A DNA stretch of 50,821 bases from assembly GCA_905212345.1 (NCBI GenBank), contig CAJMEC010000009.1:1-50821 (forward strand), in the 5' to 3' direction. The position numbers were made by a program, and so were the translations under genes. Positions 43,069-50,585 of the stretch are shown piece by piece (positions within the stretch are counted from its first letter, which is position 1; every line of letters starts with the position of its first letter). The notes under the pieces were generated by a model, which saw only the letters and a program-made list of their open reading frames with translations, did no database searches and was not told the origin of the DNA. The DNA is from an uncultured Sutterella sp. GTDB lineage: Bacteria > Pseudomonadota > Gammaproteobacteria > Burkholderiales > Burkholderiaceae_F.

Positions 43069-43965
43069 TTATTGATATAAGGAAGCCTCTCCCTCAGGGC
43101 GAGTTTTAAAGCGCCTATGAGTCCACATGTACTGATCCGGATATTTTTTAATCCATTCTTCCAGTACTTGTGTCACTCTCAACGTATCGGCTTCATAATC
43201 ATCCGTCGGAAAGTTTTCCCAAAGATCTGTTGAGTGCACCTGATAACCTGTTTCCGTCATCTCTGCCACAAGCATGACGACCTTTGCCTTAGTAAGTTTG
43301 GCCAACCTTGAGGCCATCGGAAGCGTAGCCGCAGGAATACCAAAAAAAGGCACAAAAATGCTATTTCGCTTGCCATGATCCATATCCGGCAAGTAGTAAA
43401 ACGGAAAACCGTCTCGCATCGCGCGGATAATTGGGCGCAAATCGTGATGTGTTCCTTTGGCAATCAAAATAGGATCACTAAAACGTTTTCTACCGTCAAA
43501 GGCCGCCTTATCCCAAACTGGATTAGTCTGACGCTGATACAACGAGACACCTCTAACGTAAAGGTTAAGAGCAATCCCGCTCGCATCAAGCCCGGCAAAA
43601 TGCGGAGCGATTACGATTAAAGGACGATTTTCTGTATTTGTAATTCTTTCAATAACCCCGTCATCAAAGCGGACAAATTGTCGAACCTGATCGGCACTTC
43701 CCTTCCATAAAACACTATGATCCAAAGCCGCTCTGGCCAATCTGAAAAAGCATTCCTTAGCGACCTGTTCCCGTTTACTTTCACTCCAATTCGGGAAACA
43801 CAATTTCAGGTTGGTTAATGCCACTTTTCTTCGTTTAGGCACAACATGCCAAAAAAGCCAAGCCACAACCCTTGCAGCCTTAGCTCTGGAAGAAGGTGAC
43901 CAATTGGCCATCATATCAACGACGGCTAACCAAATGTGAGTGAAAAAATTCAAAATCGGCTGCAT
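43069..43965 (-). CDS. LpxL/HtrB-family lipid A acyltransferase
   Basis: This 298-residue enzyme belongs to the lysophospholipid acyltransferase-like lipid A biosynthesis family. The catalytic HX4D motif is HFAGLD (about residue 116). Further family segments are YYLPDMDHGKRNSIFVPFFG and the C-terminal WIKKYPDQYMWTHRRFKTRPEG. Such enzymes add a secondary acyl chain to Kdo2-lipid IVA at the inner membrane. It lies 9 bases after a second homologue. Which of the two acts first (LpxL-like) or second (LpxM-like) cannot be told by eye. Confidence 0.9.
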   Translation of the reverse strand: MQPILNFFTHIWLAVVDMMANWSPSSRAKAARVVAWLFWHVVPKRRKVALTNLKLCFPNWSESKREQVAKECFFRLARAALDHSVLWKGSADQVRQFVRFDDGVIERITNTENRPLIVIAPHFAGLDASGIALNLYVRGVSLYQRQTNPVWDKAAFDGRKRFSDPILIAKGTHHDLRPIIRAMRDGFPFYYLPDMDHGKRNSIFVPFFGIPAATLPMASRLAKLTKAKVVMLVAEMTETGYQVHSTDLWENFPTDDYEADTLRVTQVLEEWIKKYPDQYMWTHRRFKTRPEGEASLYQ

Positions 43966-43974
43966 TCTTCTCTC

Positions 43975-44832
43975 TTATTGTTCGCGTTGGACTCCACGGG
44001 GACATTTATAACGCTTATATGACCACAAATACTGTTCTGGACAAGACAAAATAGTCTTTTCAATCAAACAATTCATCGCGGCAGCATCCCGTTTTTCATC
44101 TCCGGTGAGTGAATATTCCCAATTTTCAACGTGCATTCTCCAGCCTTCCGCTTCTCTTTGCATCCGCGCCATGATCACCTGTGCTTTAAACTGCTTTGCC
44201 AACTTCAAAGGAAAAGTCATTGTATAAGCCTTTTCACCAAATAATGGAACCCAGACTCCTTCACCATGAGAAGGCACCTGATCAGGCAATACACCGGCAA
44301 TTCCCCCGGCTTTCATGATTTTAAGAATTTGACGAACACCTTTAAGATCTGCACTGGCCGGGACAATATTTTCCGAGACGCGTCCCTGCCCAACAATATT
44401 GCGGAGATAACTTTTTCTGGGAACTCGGTAAAGGATAGCGAACTGCCGATCTGTACCTTTAAGCCAGCGCTCAGCAATCATCATTGGCCCAACCTCATAA
44501 CAGCCAATGTGAGGAGTCAAAAAGACAATGGGGCGTCCACTTCCCAACGCTTCCTCTAAAAGAGGAACAGAAGCATCATCTATTCTGCATTTAGCAAGGA
44601 CCTCTTGACGGCTTCTCCCCCATACCCAAGGCGCTTCGACAGCCTGAGCGCCCTGTTCACAGGCCACAACTCGAGCCATTTCGGGAGAATAGATCCCAGC
44701 TCTTGACAGGTTACGGTGAATTTCCTCACGGTAAGCGCTATCAAACCGATAAATAAGCGTACCGACCAATCGCCCGACAGAACGTAAAAAGTTAAGGGGC
44801 AAACGTGAGATTAAATAAATTAAGAATTCCAT
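43975..44832 (-). CDS. LpxL/HtrB-family lipid A acyltransferase, second copy
   Basis: From ATG 44832 this protein has 285 residues and begins MEFLIYLISRLPLNFL, the usual hydrophobic start of the family; ATG 44895 would add 21 residues and run into the metK promoter region. The catalytic motif is HIGCYE, an HX4E variant. PDQVPSHGEGVWVPLFG and the C-terminal CPEQYLWSYKRYKCPRG match the family. No ribosome binding site is seen before either start. The pair upstream of and divergent from metK is a conserved betaproteobacterial arrangement. It should acylate lipid A together with its neighbour. Confidence 0.87.
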   Translation of the reverse strand: MEFLIYLISRLPLNFLRSVGRLVGTLIYRFDSAYREEIHRNLSRAGIYSPEMARVVACEQGAQAVEAPWVWGRSRQEVLAKCRIDDASVPLLEEALGSGRPIVFLTPHIGCYEVGPMMIAERWLKGTDRQFAILYRVPRKSYLRNIVGQGRVSENIVPASADLKGVRQILKIMKAGGIAGVLPDQVPSHGEGVWVPLFGEKAYTMTFPLKLAKQFKAQVIMARMQREAEGWRMHVENWEYSLTGDEKRDAAAMNCLIEKTILSCPEQYLWSYKRYKCPRGVQREQ

Positions 44833-44867
44833 GAGTAGGATTTTGCCAAACTTTTCAGGAAACAGAC

Positions 44868-44895
44868 TTGATTTTTCCATCAGCGAGAGTAGCAT
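44868..44895 (+). promoter_or_regulatory. Candidate sigma-70 promoter for metK
   Basis: TTGATT (44868-44873) and TAGCAT (44890-44895) lie 16 bases apart, each matching 4 of 6 consensus bases. A transcript would start near 44902, leaving a leader of about 125 bases. The boxes overlap the possible N-terminal extension of the divergent acyltransferase. Confidence 0.3.
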
Positions 44896-44901
44896 ATCGG
44901 A

Positions 44902-45027
44902 TCACGCCGAGTTAAGGACAACTTGCGGGGCGTGTCACAAATACCGCTAAAGCGTCAGCCGCATTCCGGATCTTTCCGCGGTGGACGCTCGTTCCACAGG
45001 ATCTCACTTCAAAAGGAATGTAGCACC
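44902..45027 (+). promoter_or_regulatory. Structured 5' leader of metK, possible cis-regulatory RNA
   Basis: Several helices can be drawn. GCGG (44925-44928) pairs with CCGC (44944-44947). AGCGTC (44951-44956) pairs with GACGCT (44984-44989), continued by CCGC/GCGG (44959-44962/44978-44981). GTGGA (44981-44985) can instead pair with TCCAC (44993-44997), which excludes the previous helix. The loop ATTCC (44963-44967) is complementary to GGAAT (45015-45019), the ribosome binding site of metK. I do not recognise it as a named SAM or SAH riboswitch class. Confidence 0.5.
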
Positions 45028-46200
45028 ATGGATTCTTATTTATTTACTTCCGAATCGGTCTCTGAAGGCCATCCGGATAAGGTTGCAGACCAAATTTCCG
45101 ATGCCATTCTTGATGCCATTTTGGCTCAAGACCCCTATAGCCGTGTAGCAGCTGAGACGCTTTGCAACACCGGCTTAGTCGTTTTGGCCGGTGAAATTAC
45201 CACTCAAGCTAATGTGGACTATATCGACATTGCTCGTGAAACATTAAAACGCATTGGCTATGACAACTCGGAATACGGCATTGATCACAAGGGTTGCTCA
45301 GTTTTAGTCGGTTACGACAAACAATCCAACGACATTGCTCAAGGTGTTGATCGTGCAAGCGACGATTACCTTGAACAAGGCGCCGGAGACCAAGGCTTAA
45401 TGTTCGGTTATGCCTGCGATGAAACGCCGACTTTGATGCCTGCAGCCATTTACTACGCTCATCGCTTGGTTCAACAACAATCTATCGTCCGCCGCAACGG
45501 CACACTTGACTTCTTGCGCCCGGATGCAAAGAGCCAAGTAACGCTTCGCTATGAAAACGGCAAACCTGTTGCCATTGACACCGTCGTTTTGTCCACCCAG
45601 CATCATCCTCGTATGAGCGACGGCAACAAAATGAAGCCCGAATTCATTGAAGCCGTTATCGAACACATCATTAAGCCTGTACTGCCTCAAGAATGGCTTA
45701 AAAACACTCGCTTTTTAATCAATCCAACGGGACGCTTTGTCGTAGGCGGTCCTCAAGGTGACTGCGGCTTGACCGGTCGAAAGATTATTGTGGACACGTA
45801 TGGCGGCGCCTGCCCGCACGGCGGCGGCGCTTTCTCAGGCAAGGATCCCTCCAAGGTGGACCGCTCTGCCGCTTATGCATGCCGTTACGTGGCTAAAAAT
45901 ATTGTCGCAGCCGGCCTTGCGTCACGCTGCCAAGTACAAGTGTCTTATGCAATCGGCGTGGCTCAACCTATCAATGTGACGGTTCGTACATTCGGTACCG
46001 GTAAGATCGCTGATGATAAGATCGCTGAATTAGTCCGTCGTCACTTTGACTTACGCCCGCGCGGCATTATCCAAATGTTGGATTTGCTTCGTCCTATCTA
46101 TTCCAAGACGGCCGCCTATGGTCACTTCGGTCGAGAAGAACCCGAATTTACCTGGGAACGTACGGACAAAGCTGAACTATTAAAAGCTGACGCCTTCTAA
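45028..46200 (+). CDS. metK: S-adenosylmethionine synthetase
   Basis: MetK makes S-adenosylmethionine from methionine and ATP. From ATG 45028, preceded by AAAAGGA, it has 390 residues (384 in E. coli). It begins YLFTSESVSEGHPDKVADQISDAILD with the catalytic histidine and shows the family signatures GAGDQGLMFGYA and GGGAFSGKDPSKVDRSAAY. The reading frame stays open back to 44923, but that stretch is the structured leader and has no homology to the MetK N-terminus. It is a single gene, ended by a 14-bp terminator hairpin. Confidence 0.97.
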   Translation: MDSYLFTSESVSEGHPDKVADQISDAILDAILAQDPYSRVAAETLCNTGLVVLAGEITTQANVDYIDIARETLKRIGYDNSEYGIDHKGCSVLVGYDKQSNDIAQGVDRASDDYLEQGAGDQGLMFGYACDETPTLMPAAIYYAHRLVQQQSIVRRNGTLDFLRPDAKSQVTLRYENGKPVAIDTVVLSTQHHPRMSDGNKMKPEFIEAVIEHIIKPVLPQEWLKNTRFLINPTGRFVVGGPQGDCGLTGRKIIVDTYGGACPHGGGAFSGKDPSKVDRSAAYACRYVAKNIVAAGLASRCQVQVSYAIGVAQPINVTVRTFGTGKIADDKIAELVRRHFDLRPRGIIQMLDLLRPIYSKTAAYGHFGREEPEFTWERTDKAELLKADAF

Positions 46201-46218
46201 TCATTCTGTAGATTAATG

Positions 46219-46260
46219 AAAATTGCCTCAATCCAATATCAGATTGAGGCAATTTTTTAG
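46219..46260. terminator. Bidirectional intrinsic terminator between metK and nfsB
   Basis: A perfect 14-bp stem, 46219-46232 against 46243-46256 (core ATTGCCTCAAT), carries A tracts on one side and T tracts on the other, so it can work for both convergent genes. It abuts the stop codon of the minus-strand nitroreductase. Confidence 0.92.
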
Positions 46261-46910
46261 ATTTCTTCGAATAGATCTTCTTTGCTCAAACGTGATTTAG
46301 GTCGTTTGGCATTGCTATCATCCTCAGATCTATACCCGAGACTTACAGCCACAACACTTCTTAGACCACGTTTGCGTAAACCCAATATCTCATCAAGCTT
46401 ATCAAAATCTGCCCCTTCCAAAGCTGTCGAATCGATTCCCATACCGGCAGAAGCGAAAAGGACAAATCCCAGGGCTATATAGGCTTGAGCCGTTTCCCAA
46501 GCTAAAGTATCCGAGACAGAATGACTGTGCAGGCCCACAAAATGCCTGCGCCCTGCATCCAAGCCCGCAATGACAGACTCTTTTGCATAACGACCATCCG
46601 CGATTTCTTTATTGAGTACCTTTTGTAAATGCTCTTCTGAGACTTTTTCAGGAACTGCGAAAACAATAATGTCACTGGCCTTCGCTATTCTTTCTCGGTT
46701 AAAGTCTAAAAAACCTTCCATAATCTTATCCTTGGCTTCTTTACTGCTGGCGACAATAAATTTCCAAGATTGAGCATTCACCGATGAAGGGGCTAAGCGT
46801 AGGATTTCTAACAATTCATTGAATTGTTCCCGCGGAATGTGTTTCCCACTGTAATGTTTTGTCGTGTAACGCTCCTGAGCGATTTGGAGCATTTTGTTTT
46901 CCATTGGCAT
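46257..46910 (-). CDS. nfsB: NfsB-like oxygen-insensitive NAD(P)H nitroreductase
   Basis: This 217-residue FMN enzyme has exactly the length of E. coli NfsB. Shared stretches include RYTTKHYSGK at the start, LAPSSVNAQSWKFIVASS (FMN-binding and substrate loop), DASDIIVF-like ASDIIVFAV, and the C-terminal LGYRSEDDSNAKRPKSRLSKEDL. It reduces nitroaromatics and quinones; a dihydropteridine reductase role has been reported for homologues. GGAGGA lies seven bases before the ATG at 46910. It is a single gene, divergent from trpS by about 150 bases. Confidence 0.9.
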   Translation of the reverse strand: MPMENKMLQIAQERYTTKHYSGKHIPREQFNELLEILRLAPSSVNAQSWKFIVASSKEAKDKIMEGFLDFNRERIAKASDIIVFAVPEKVSEEHLQKVLNKEIADGRYAKESVIAGLDAGRRHFVGLHSHSVSDTLAWETAQAYIALGFVLFASAGMGIDSTALEGADFDKLDEILGLRKRGLRSVVAVSLGYRSEDDSNAKRPKSRLSKEDLFEEI

Positions 46911-47064
46911 TTTTCAGTCCTCCCAATAGCGCGATGATTTCAGTTTAACTTTCGTTAAACATTTTGGGAACTCTTTTTTCTTTTGCTTACTGATGGCTTT
47001 TGACCTTTGCCAAACAGAGCCATACAATCTAGAGATTTTAATTTTCTTTGCATTTGGGATAAAA

Positions 47065-48438
47065 ATGACCACTCGAGTATTAACAGGAATCAATACAACT
47101 GGCACGTTGCACATCGGCAACTACGTCGGTGCCATACGTCCGGCCATTCAAGCAAGCCGCAATAAGGACGTCCAAAGCTTTTTCTTCATGGCAGACCTGC
47201 ACGCACTCATCAAGTGCCAGGATCCGGATCGAATTGAACGTTCCCGCCTTCAGATCGCAGCAACTTGGCTGGCCGCAGGTTTGGATCCTTCGCACGTTAT
47301 TTTTTATCGCCAAAGTGATATTCCTGAAATCCCGCAACTGAGCTGGATGCTCACTTGCGTCACGTCCAAGGGGCAAATGAACCGAGCTCATGCGTACAAA
47401 GCAGCGTTGGAAGCCAACGTAGAAAATGCGGAGGACCCTGACGCCGGTATTTCCATGGGACTTTACAGCTACCCCATTTTGATGGCAGCCGATATTTTGA
47501 TGTTCAATGCTCACAAGGTTCCCGTCGGCAAAGACCAAATCCAACACTTGGAAATGGCTCGTGACGTTGCAACGCGCTTCAATTATCTGTACGCCACAGA
47601 AGATCACCCCTTCTTTGTTATGCCAGAGGCTGTTGTCGATGAAACACACGAAGTACTCCCTGGACTTGACGGTCGAAAGATGAGTAAGAGCTATAACAAC
47701 GTTATTCCTCTCTTCGAAGGCGGCAGCAAAGCCTTGAAAGAAGCCATTGCAGGAATTAAAACAGACTCAAAACTTCCCGGCGAGCCGAAGGACCCGACGT
47801 CAACATCCTTGACCGCCATCTATGAAGCTTTCTCCACGCCTGAAGAATACGAAAAATTCTGCTCACGCCTTAAAGCAGGTCTCGGGTGGGGCGAGGCCAA
47901 GCAAGAACTTTTTGAAAAAATAGAATCCGAAATTGGTCCGATGCGTACCAAATATGAAGAGCTAATGAAGCATCCGGAACAAATCGAAGCCATTTTGCAA
48001 GAAGGTGCTCGTAAAGCCCGTGAAATTGCCGTTCCCTTTATGCAGAAGGTTCGGCAAGCCGTCGGACTCAGAAATTTTGCTCATTTTGGTGAAATGCAAC
48101 GTAAAACCACCGAAAAGAAAAAAGTTTCTTTACCTGTTTTTAAACAATATCGTGAGAAAGACGGCAAGTTCTACTTTAAGCTGACGAGTGCCTCGGGTAA
48201 AGAACTTTTGCAGAGTGTCGCTTTCGATAGCGGTAAAGACTGCGGTCGTGTGGTTGCCTCACTGAAATGCTCGGGGCTTTGTGATGACTCTTCTGTCATA
48301 GCGGTTATCAAAGATGGTGAAAACGTTACGGTGAAGTGCGTGCAGCTTTGCCCCGGGGTAAGCCGCGAAGAAATTCAAAGCGCTTTATGCGCTATTCGAT
48401 CCGCTGAAGAAGAAAAACAGAAAAAGAATGCACAGTAA
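47065..48438 (+). CDS. trpS: Tryptophanyl-tRNA synthetase with C-terminal extension
   Basis: TrpS charges tRNA-Trp. From ATG 47065 (GGGA upstream) it has 457 residues. The class I motifs are TLHIGNY and GRKMSKSYNN, with GKDQIQHLEMARD between. Standard bacterial TrpS ends near residue 334; here about 120 more residues follow. They begin LPVFKQYREKDGKFYFKLTS, resembling a YegP/DUF1508-type beta-rich module, then a cysteine-containing part and a lysine-rich end. The role of this extension is unknown. The frame is open back to 46993, but homology begins at 47065. Confidence 0.94.
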   Translation: MTTRVLTGINTTGTLHIGNYVGAIRPAIQASRNKDVQSFFFMADLHALIKCQDPDRIERSRLQIAATWLAAGLDPSHVIFYRQSDIPEIPQLSWMLTCVTSKGQMNRAHAYKAALEANVENAEDPDAGISMGLYSYPILMAADILMFNAHKVPVGKDQIQHLEMARDVATRFNYLYATEDHPFFVMPEAVVDETHEVLPGLDGRKMSKSYNNVIPLFEGGSKALKEAIAGIKTDSKLPGEPKDPTSTSLTAIYEAFSTPEEYEKFCSRLKAGLGWGEAKQELFEKIESEIGPMRTKYEELMKHPEQIEAILQEGARKAREIAVPFMQKVRQAVGLRNFAHFGEMQRKTTEKKKVSLPVFKQYREKDGKFYFKLTSASGKELLQSVAFDSGKDCGRVVASLKCSGLCDDSSVIAVIKDGENVTVKCVQLCPGVSREEIQSALCAIRSAEEEKQKKNAQ

Positions 48439-48446
48439 CAATTAAG

Positions 48447-48483
48447 AGAGAAAGCCTTTCAATGGCTTTCTCTGTTGTTTTTC
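48447..48483 (+). terminator. Intrinsic terminator after trpS
   Basis: AGAGAAAGCC (48447-48456) pairs perfectly with GGCTTTCTCT (48464-48473) around a 7-base loop, followed by GTTGTTTTTC. Its T-tail touches the first helix of the SAH riboswitch. Confidence 0.88.
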
Positions 48484-48551
48484 TCAAGGAGCGTTGCGAG
48501 ACTGCCAACACCGGTAGCTCCCAGGCTTGAGACAAATCTTAACGGCGCTCA
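48482..48551 (+). promoter_or_regulatory. S-adenosylhomocysteine (SAH) riboswitch upstream of ahcY
   Basis: The consensus blocks GGAGCGTTGC, CCAGGCTTGAG and AACGGCGCTCAC are all present. Helix P1 is TCTCAAG (48482-48488) with CTTGAGA (48526-48532). Helix P2 is GAG-CTGCC with GGTAG-CTC (48498-48506 and 48513-48520, one bulged A). The pseudoknot is GAGCG (48489-48493) with CGCTC (48546-48550). In known cases SAH binding turns on ahcY, so the enzyme is made when its substrate builds up. The ahcY start lies 36 bases downstream. Confidence 0.93.
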
Positions 48552-48586
48552 CACAACGTAAATACTTTAAAGTTGGAGACTTTTTG

Positions 48587-49981
48587 ATGAGTACGCCTTA
48601 CATTATCGCCGACATCGGCTTGGCCGACTGGGGCAGAAAAGAAATTCAAATCGCTGAAACAGAAATGCCCGGATTGATGGCTATTCGTGAAGAATATGCG
48701 GCCGCCCAACCTTTAAAAGGAGCGCGGATTTCTGGTTCTCTTCATATGACAATCCAAACCGCTGTTTTGATCGAAACACTCGTGGCGTTGGGTGCTCAAG
48801 TTCGTTGGGCTAGTTGCAACATTTTCTCAACTCAAGATCACGCAGCCGCTGCTATTGCAGCCGATGGTGTTCCGGTCTTTGCCGTTAAAGGCGAGAGCGT
48901 AAACGATTATTGGGAATACACCCATAAGATCATGGAATGGGATGACGGCGGCTACTCCAATATGATTTTGGACGATGGTGGTGACGCCACATTGCTTTTG
49001 CATTTAGGCGCTCAAGCAGAAGAAGACCATTCTGTCATTGAACATCCGAAGAGTGATGAAGAAACTGCTCTTTTTGCCGCTATTGATCGCCATCTACAAG
49101 AAGATCCGCACTGGTATTCCAAGCGTATTGTCCACATTAAAGGTGTAAGCGAAGAGACGACCACCGGTGTGCACCGTTTATATCAAATGGCCGCCAAGGG
49201 CACGTTGCGTTTCCCCGCTATGAACGTCAATGATTCTGTTACGAAGTCTAAGTTTGACAACCTCTACGGTTGCCGTGAATCCCTCGTTGACGGCATTAAG
49301 CGCGCAACCGATGTCATGATCGCAGGCAAAGTGGCTGTCGTCGTCGGCTACGGCGATGTAGGCAAGGGCTGCGCTCAAGCGCTTCGTGCGCTGGCCGCCC
49401 AAGTTTGGGTCGTTGAAGTTGATCCCATCTGCGCACTCCAAGCGGCCATGGAAGGCTACCGTGTTGTAACGATGGATTGGGCTGCTGATAAGGCTGATAT
49501 TTTCGTAACAGCCACCGGCAATATTAACGTGATTACTCATGATCACATGATCCGAATGAAGAACGAAGCCATCGTTTGCAATATCGGTCACTTTGACAGT
49601 GAAATTGATGTCGCCAGTATGCGCCAATACCAGTGGGAAAATATCAAACCCCAAGTTGATCACATTGTTCTCCCCTCCGGCAACAAAATTATTTTGTTAG
49701 CGGAAGGGCGCCTTGTGAACTTAGGTTGCGCCACGGGGCACCCGAGTTATGTAATGTCCAGCTCTTTTGCCAATCAAACGTTGGCTCAAATTGAGCTCTT
49801 CACCAACACGGATAAATATCCGGTGGGCGTTTATGTTTTGCCGAAGATTTTGGATGAAAAAGTTGCACGCCTGCAACTAAAAAACTTCAATGCCCAATTG
49901 TCTGAGCTGACAGATGAGCAAGCTGCCTATATCGGCGTTCCGAAGGAAGGTCCTTATAAGAGCGATGCATACCGCTACTAA
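48587..49981 (+). CDS. ahcY: Adenosylhomocysteinase
   Basis: AhcY hydrolyses S-adenosylhomocysteine to adenosine and homocysteine, relieving inhibition of methyltransferases. From ATG 48587 (GGAG upstream) it has 464 residues. Family segments are WASCNIFSTQDHAAAAIA, ETTTGVHRLYQM, the NAD-binding VVVGYGDVGKGCAQALR, TATGNINVITHDHM, and the C-terminal GPYKSDAYRY with the cofactor-contacting lysine and tyrosine. The insert around residues 140-180 is typical of the longer proteobacterial form. The frame is open back to 48527, but that part lies in the riboswitch. A terminator follows, shared with ygfA coding sequence. Confidence 0.97.
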   Translation: MSTPYIIADIGLADWGRKEIQIAETEMPGLMAIREEYAAAQPLKGARISGSLHMTIQTAVLIETLVALGAQVRWASCNIFSTQDHAAAAIAADGVPVFAVKGESVNDYWEYTHKIMEWDDGGYSNMILDDGGDATLLLHLGAQAEEDHSVIEHPKSDEETALFAAIDRHLQEDPHWYSKRIVHIKGVSEETTTGVHRLYQMAAKGTLRFPAMNVNDSVTKSKFDNLYGCRESLVDGIKRATDVMIAGKVAVVVGYGDVGKGCAQALRALAAQVWVVEVDPICALQAAMEGYRVVTMDWAADKADIFVTATGNINVITHDHMIRMKNEAIVCNIGHFDSEIDVASMRQYQWENIKPQVDHIVLPSGNKIILLAEGRLVNLGCATGHPSYVMSSSFANQTLAQIELFTNTDKYPVGVYVLPKILDEKVARLQLKNFNAQLSELTDEQAAYIGVPKEGPYKSDAYRY

Positions 49982-49989
49982 CTAGCTCT

Positions 49990-50550
49990 CTATCTGCAAG
50001 ACGGCTTCACCACCCACGTGAAGCCGTTTTCACATACCCAACCAGATAACGCTCTGTCATGGGTTTCGTGCACAAAAGTCTTACAAATAAAGGAAGCCGG
50101 CACAACCCCTATGGTTAATTCAAAATGCTGACTGCTGAGCATCCGATCGTACCATCCCCCGCCATACCCCAATCTGTACCCATCAAGGTCGACAGCAACA
50201 CAAGGAATTAACAAACACTGAGGACAAACAACCTCAGAGGCTAAAGGGGCAGGGATTCCGTATTGATCCGGAGATAAACTTTGACCAAACTGCCAAGATG
50301 CAAAGGTCATGTCATTATTTAAAATCCTGGGGAGGGCCAATGTTTTAATCGCGCCTTCATTTTGCAACTCAAACAGAACCGACCGGATATCAATTTCATT
50401 TTTAATTGGATAATACAGCCCTACACAGTCGTAACAGTTTTGTTTGAAAAAAGAGTAAAGATAAACGCTGATTTTCTCAGTTTCATCCCTTAAATCCATG
50501 TCACGACGCTTTCTTAGACACTCTTTTCTGAAAAAAGATTTTTCAAACAT
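49990..50550 (-). CDS. ygfA: 5-formyltetrahydrofolate cyclo-ligase
   Basis: This enzyme converts 5-formyl- to 5,10-methenyl-tetrahydrofolate with ATP. The 186-residue protein has the start KSFFRKECLRKRRDM, the central LYYPIKNEIDIR, and the nucleotide-binding GYRLGYGGGWYDRML near residue 130. Length matches the family (about 180-200). It ends 8 bases after ahcY on the opposite strand and starts 35 bases from the divergent gene at the window end. No 6S RNA-like structure, which precedes ygfA in E. coli, can be placed in that short gap. Confidence 0.92.
   Translation of the reverse strand: MFEKSFFRKECLRKRRDMDLRDETEKISVYLYSFFKQNCYDCVGLYYPIKNEIDIRSVLFELQNEGAIKTLALPRILNNDMTFASWQFGQSLSPDQYGIPAPLASEVVCPQCLLIPCVAVDLDGYRLGYGGGWYDRMLSSQHFELTIGVVPASFICKTFVHETHDRALSGWVCENGFTWVVKPSCR
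50001..50030 (+). terminator. Intrinsic terminator of ahcY lying inside the ygfA coding end
   Basis: ACGGCTTCAC (50001-50010) pairs perfectly with GTGAAGCCGT (50018-50027), followed by TTTT. The hairpin bases also encode the last residues of the convergent minus-strand gene. Confidence 0.85.
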
Positions 50551-50585
50551 GACTGATCAGTTCGTTTTTGATTAAAGTATCGTCT

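Noticed and set aside
44923..45027. In-frame N-terminal extension of MetK
   Set aside because: The real MetK start MDSYLFTSESVSEGHPD follows a ribosome binding site at 45028; the upstream codons form the structured leader and do not resemble MetK.
48527..48586. In-frame N-terminal extension of AhcY
   Set aside because: These codons lie in the SAH riboswitch, and ATG 48587 has a GGAG site and the normal AhcY start.
50551..50585. 6S RNA gene next to ygfA, as in E. coli
   Set aside because: The gap between ygfA and the divergent gene is only 35 bases, and ahcY lies on the other side.
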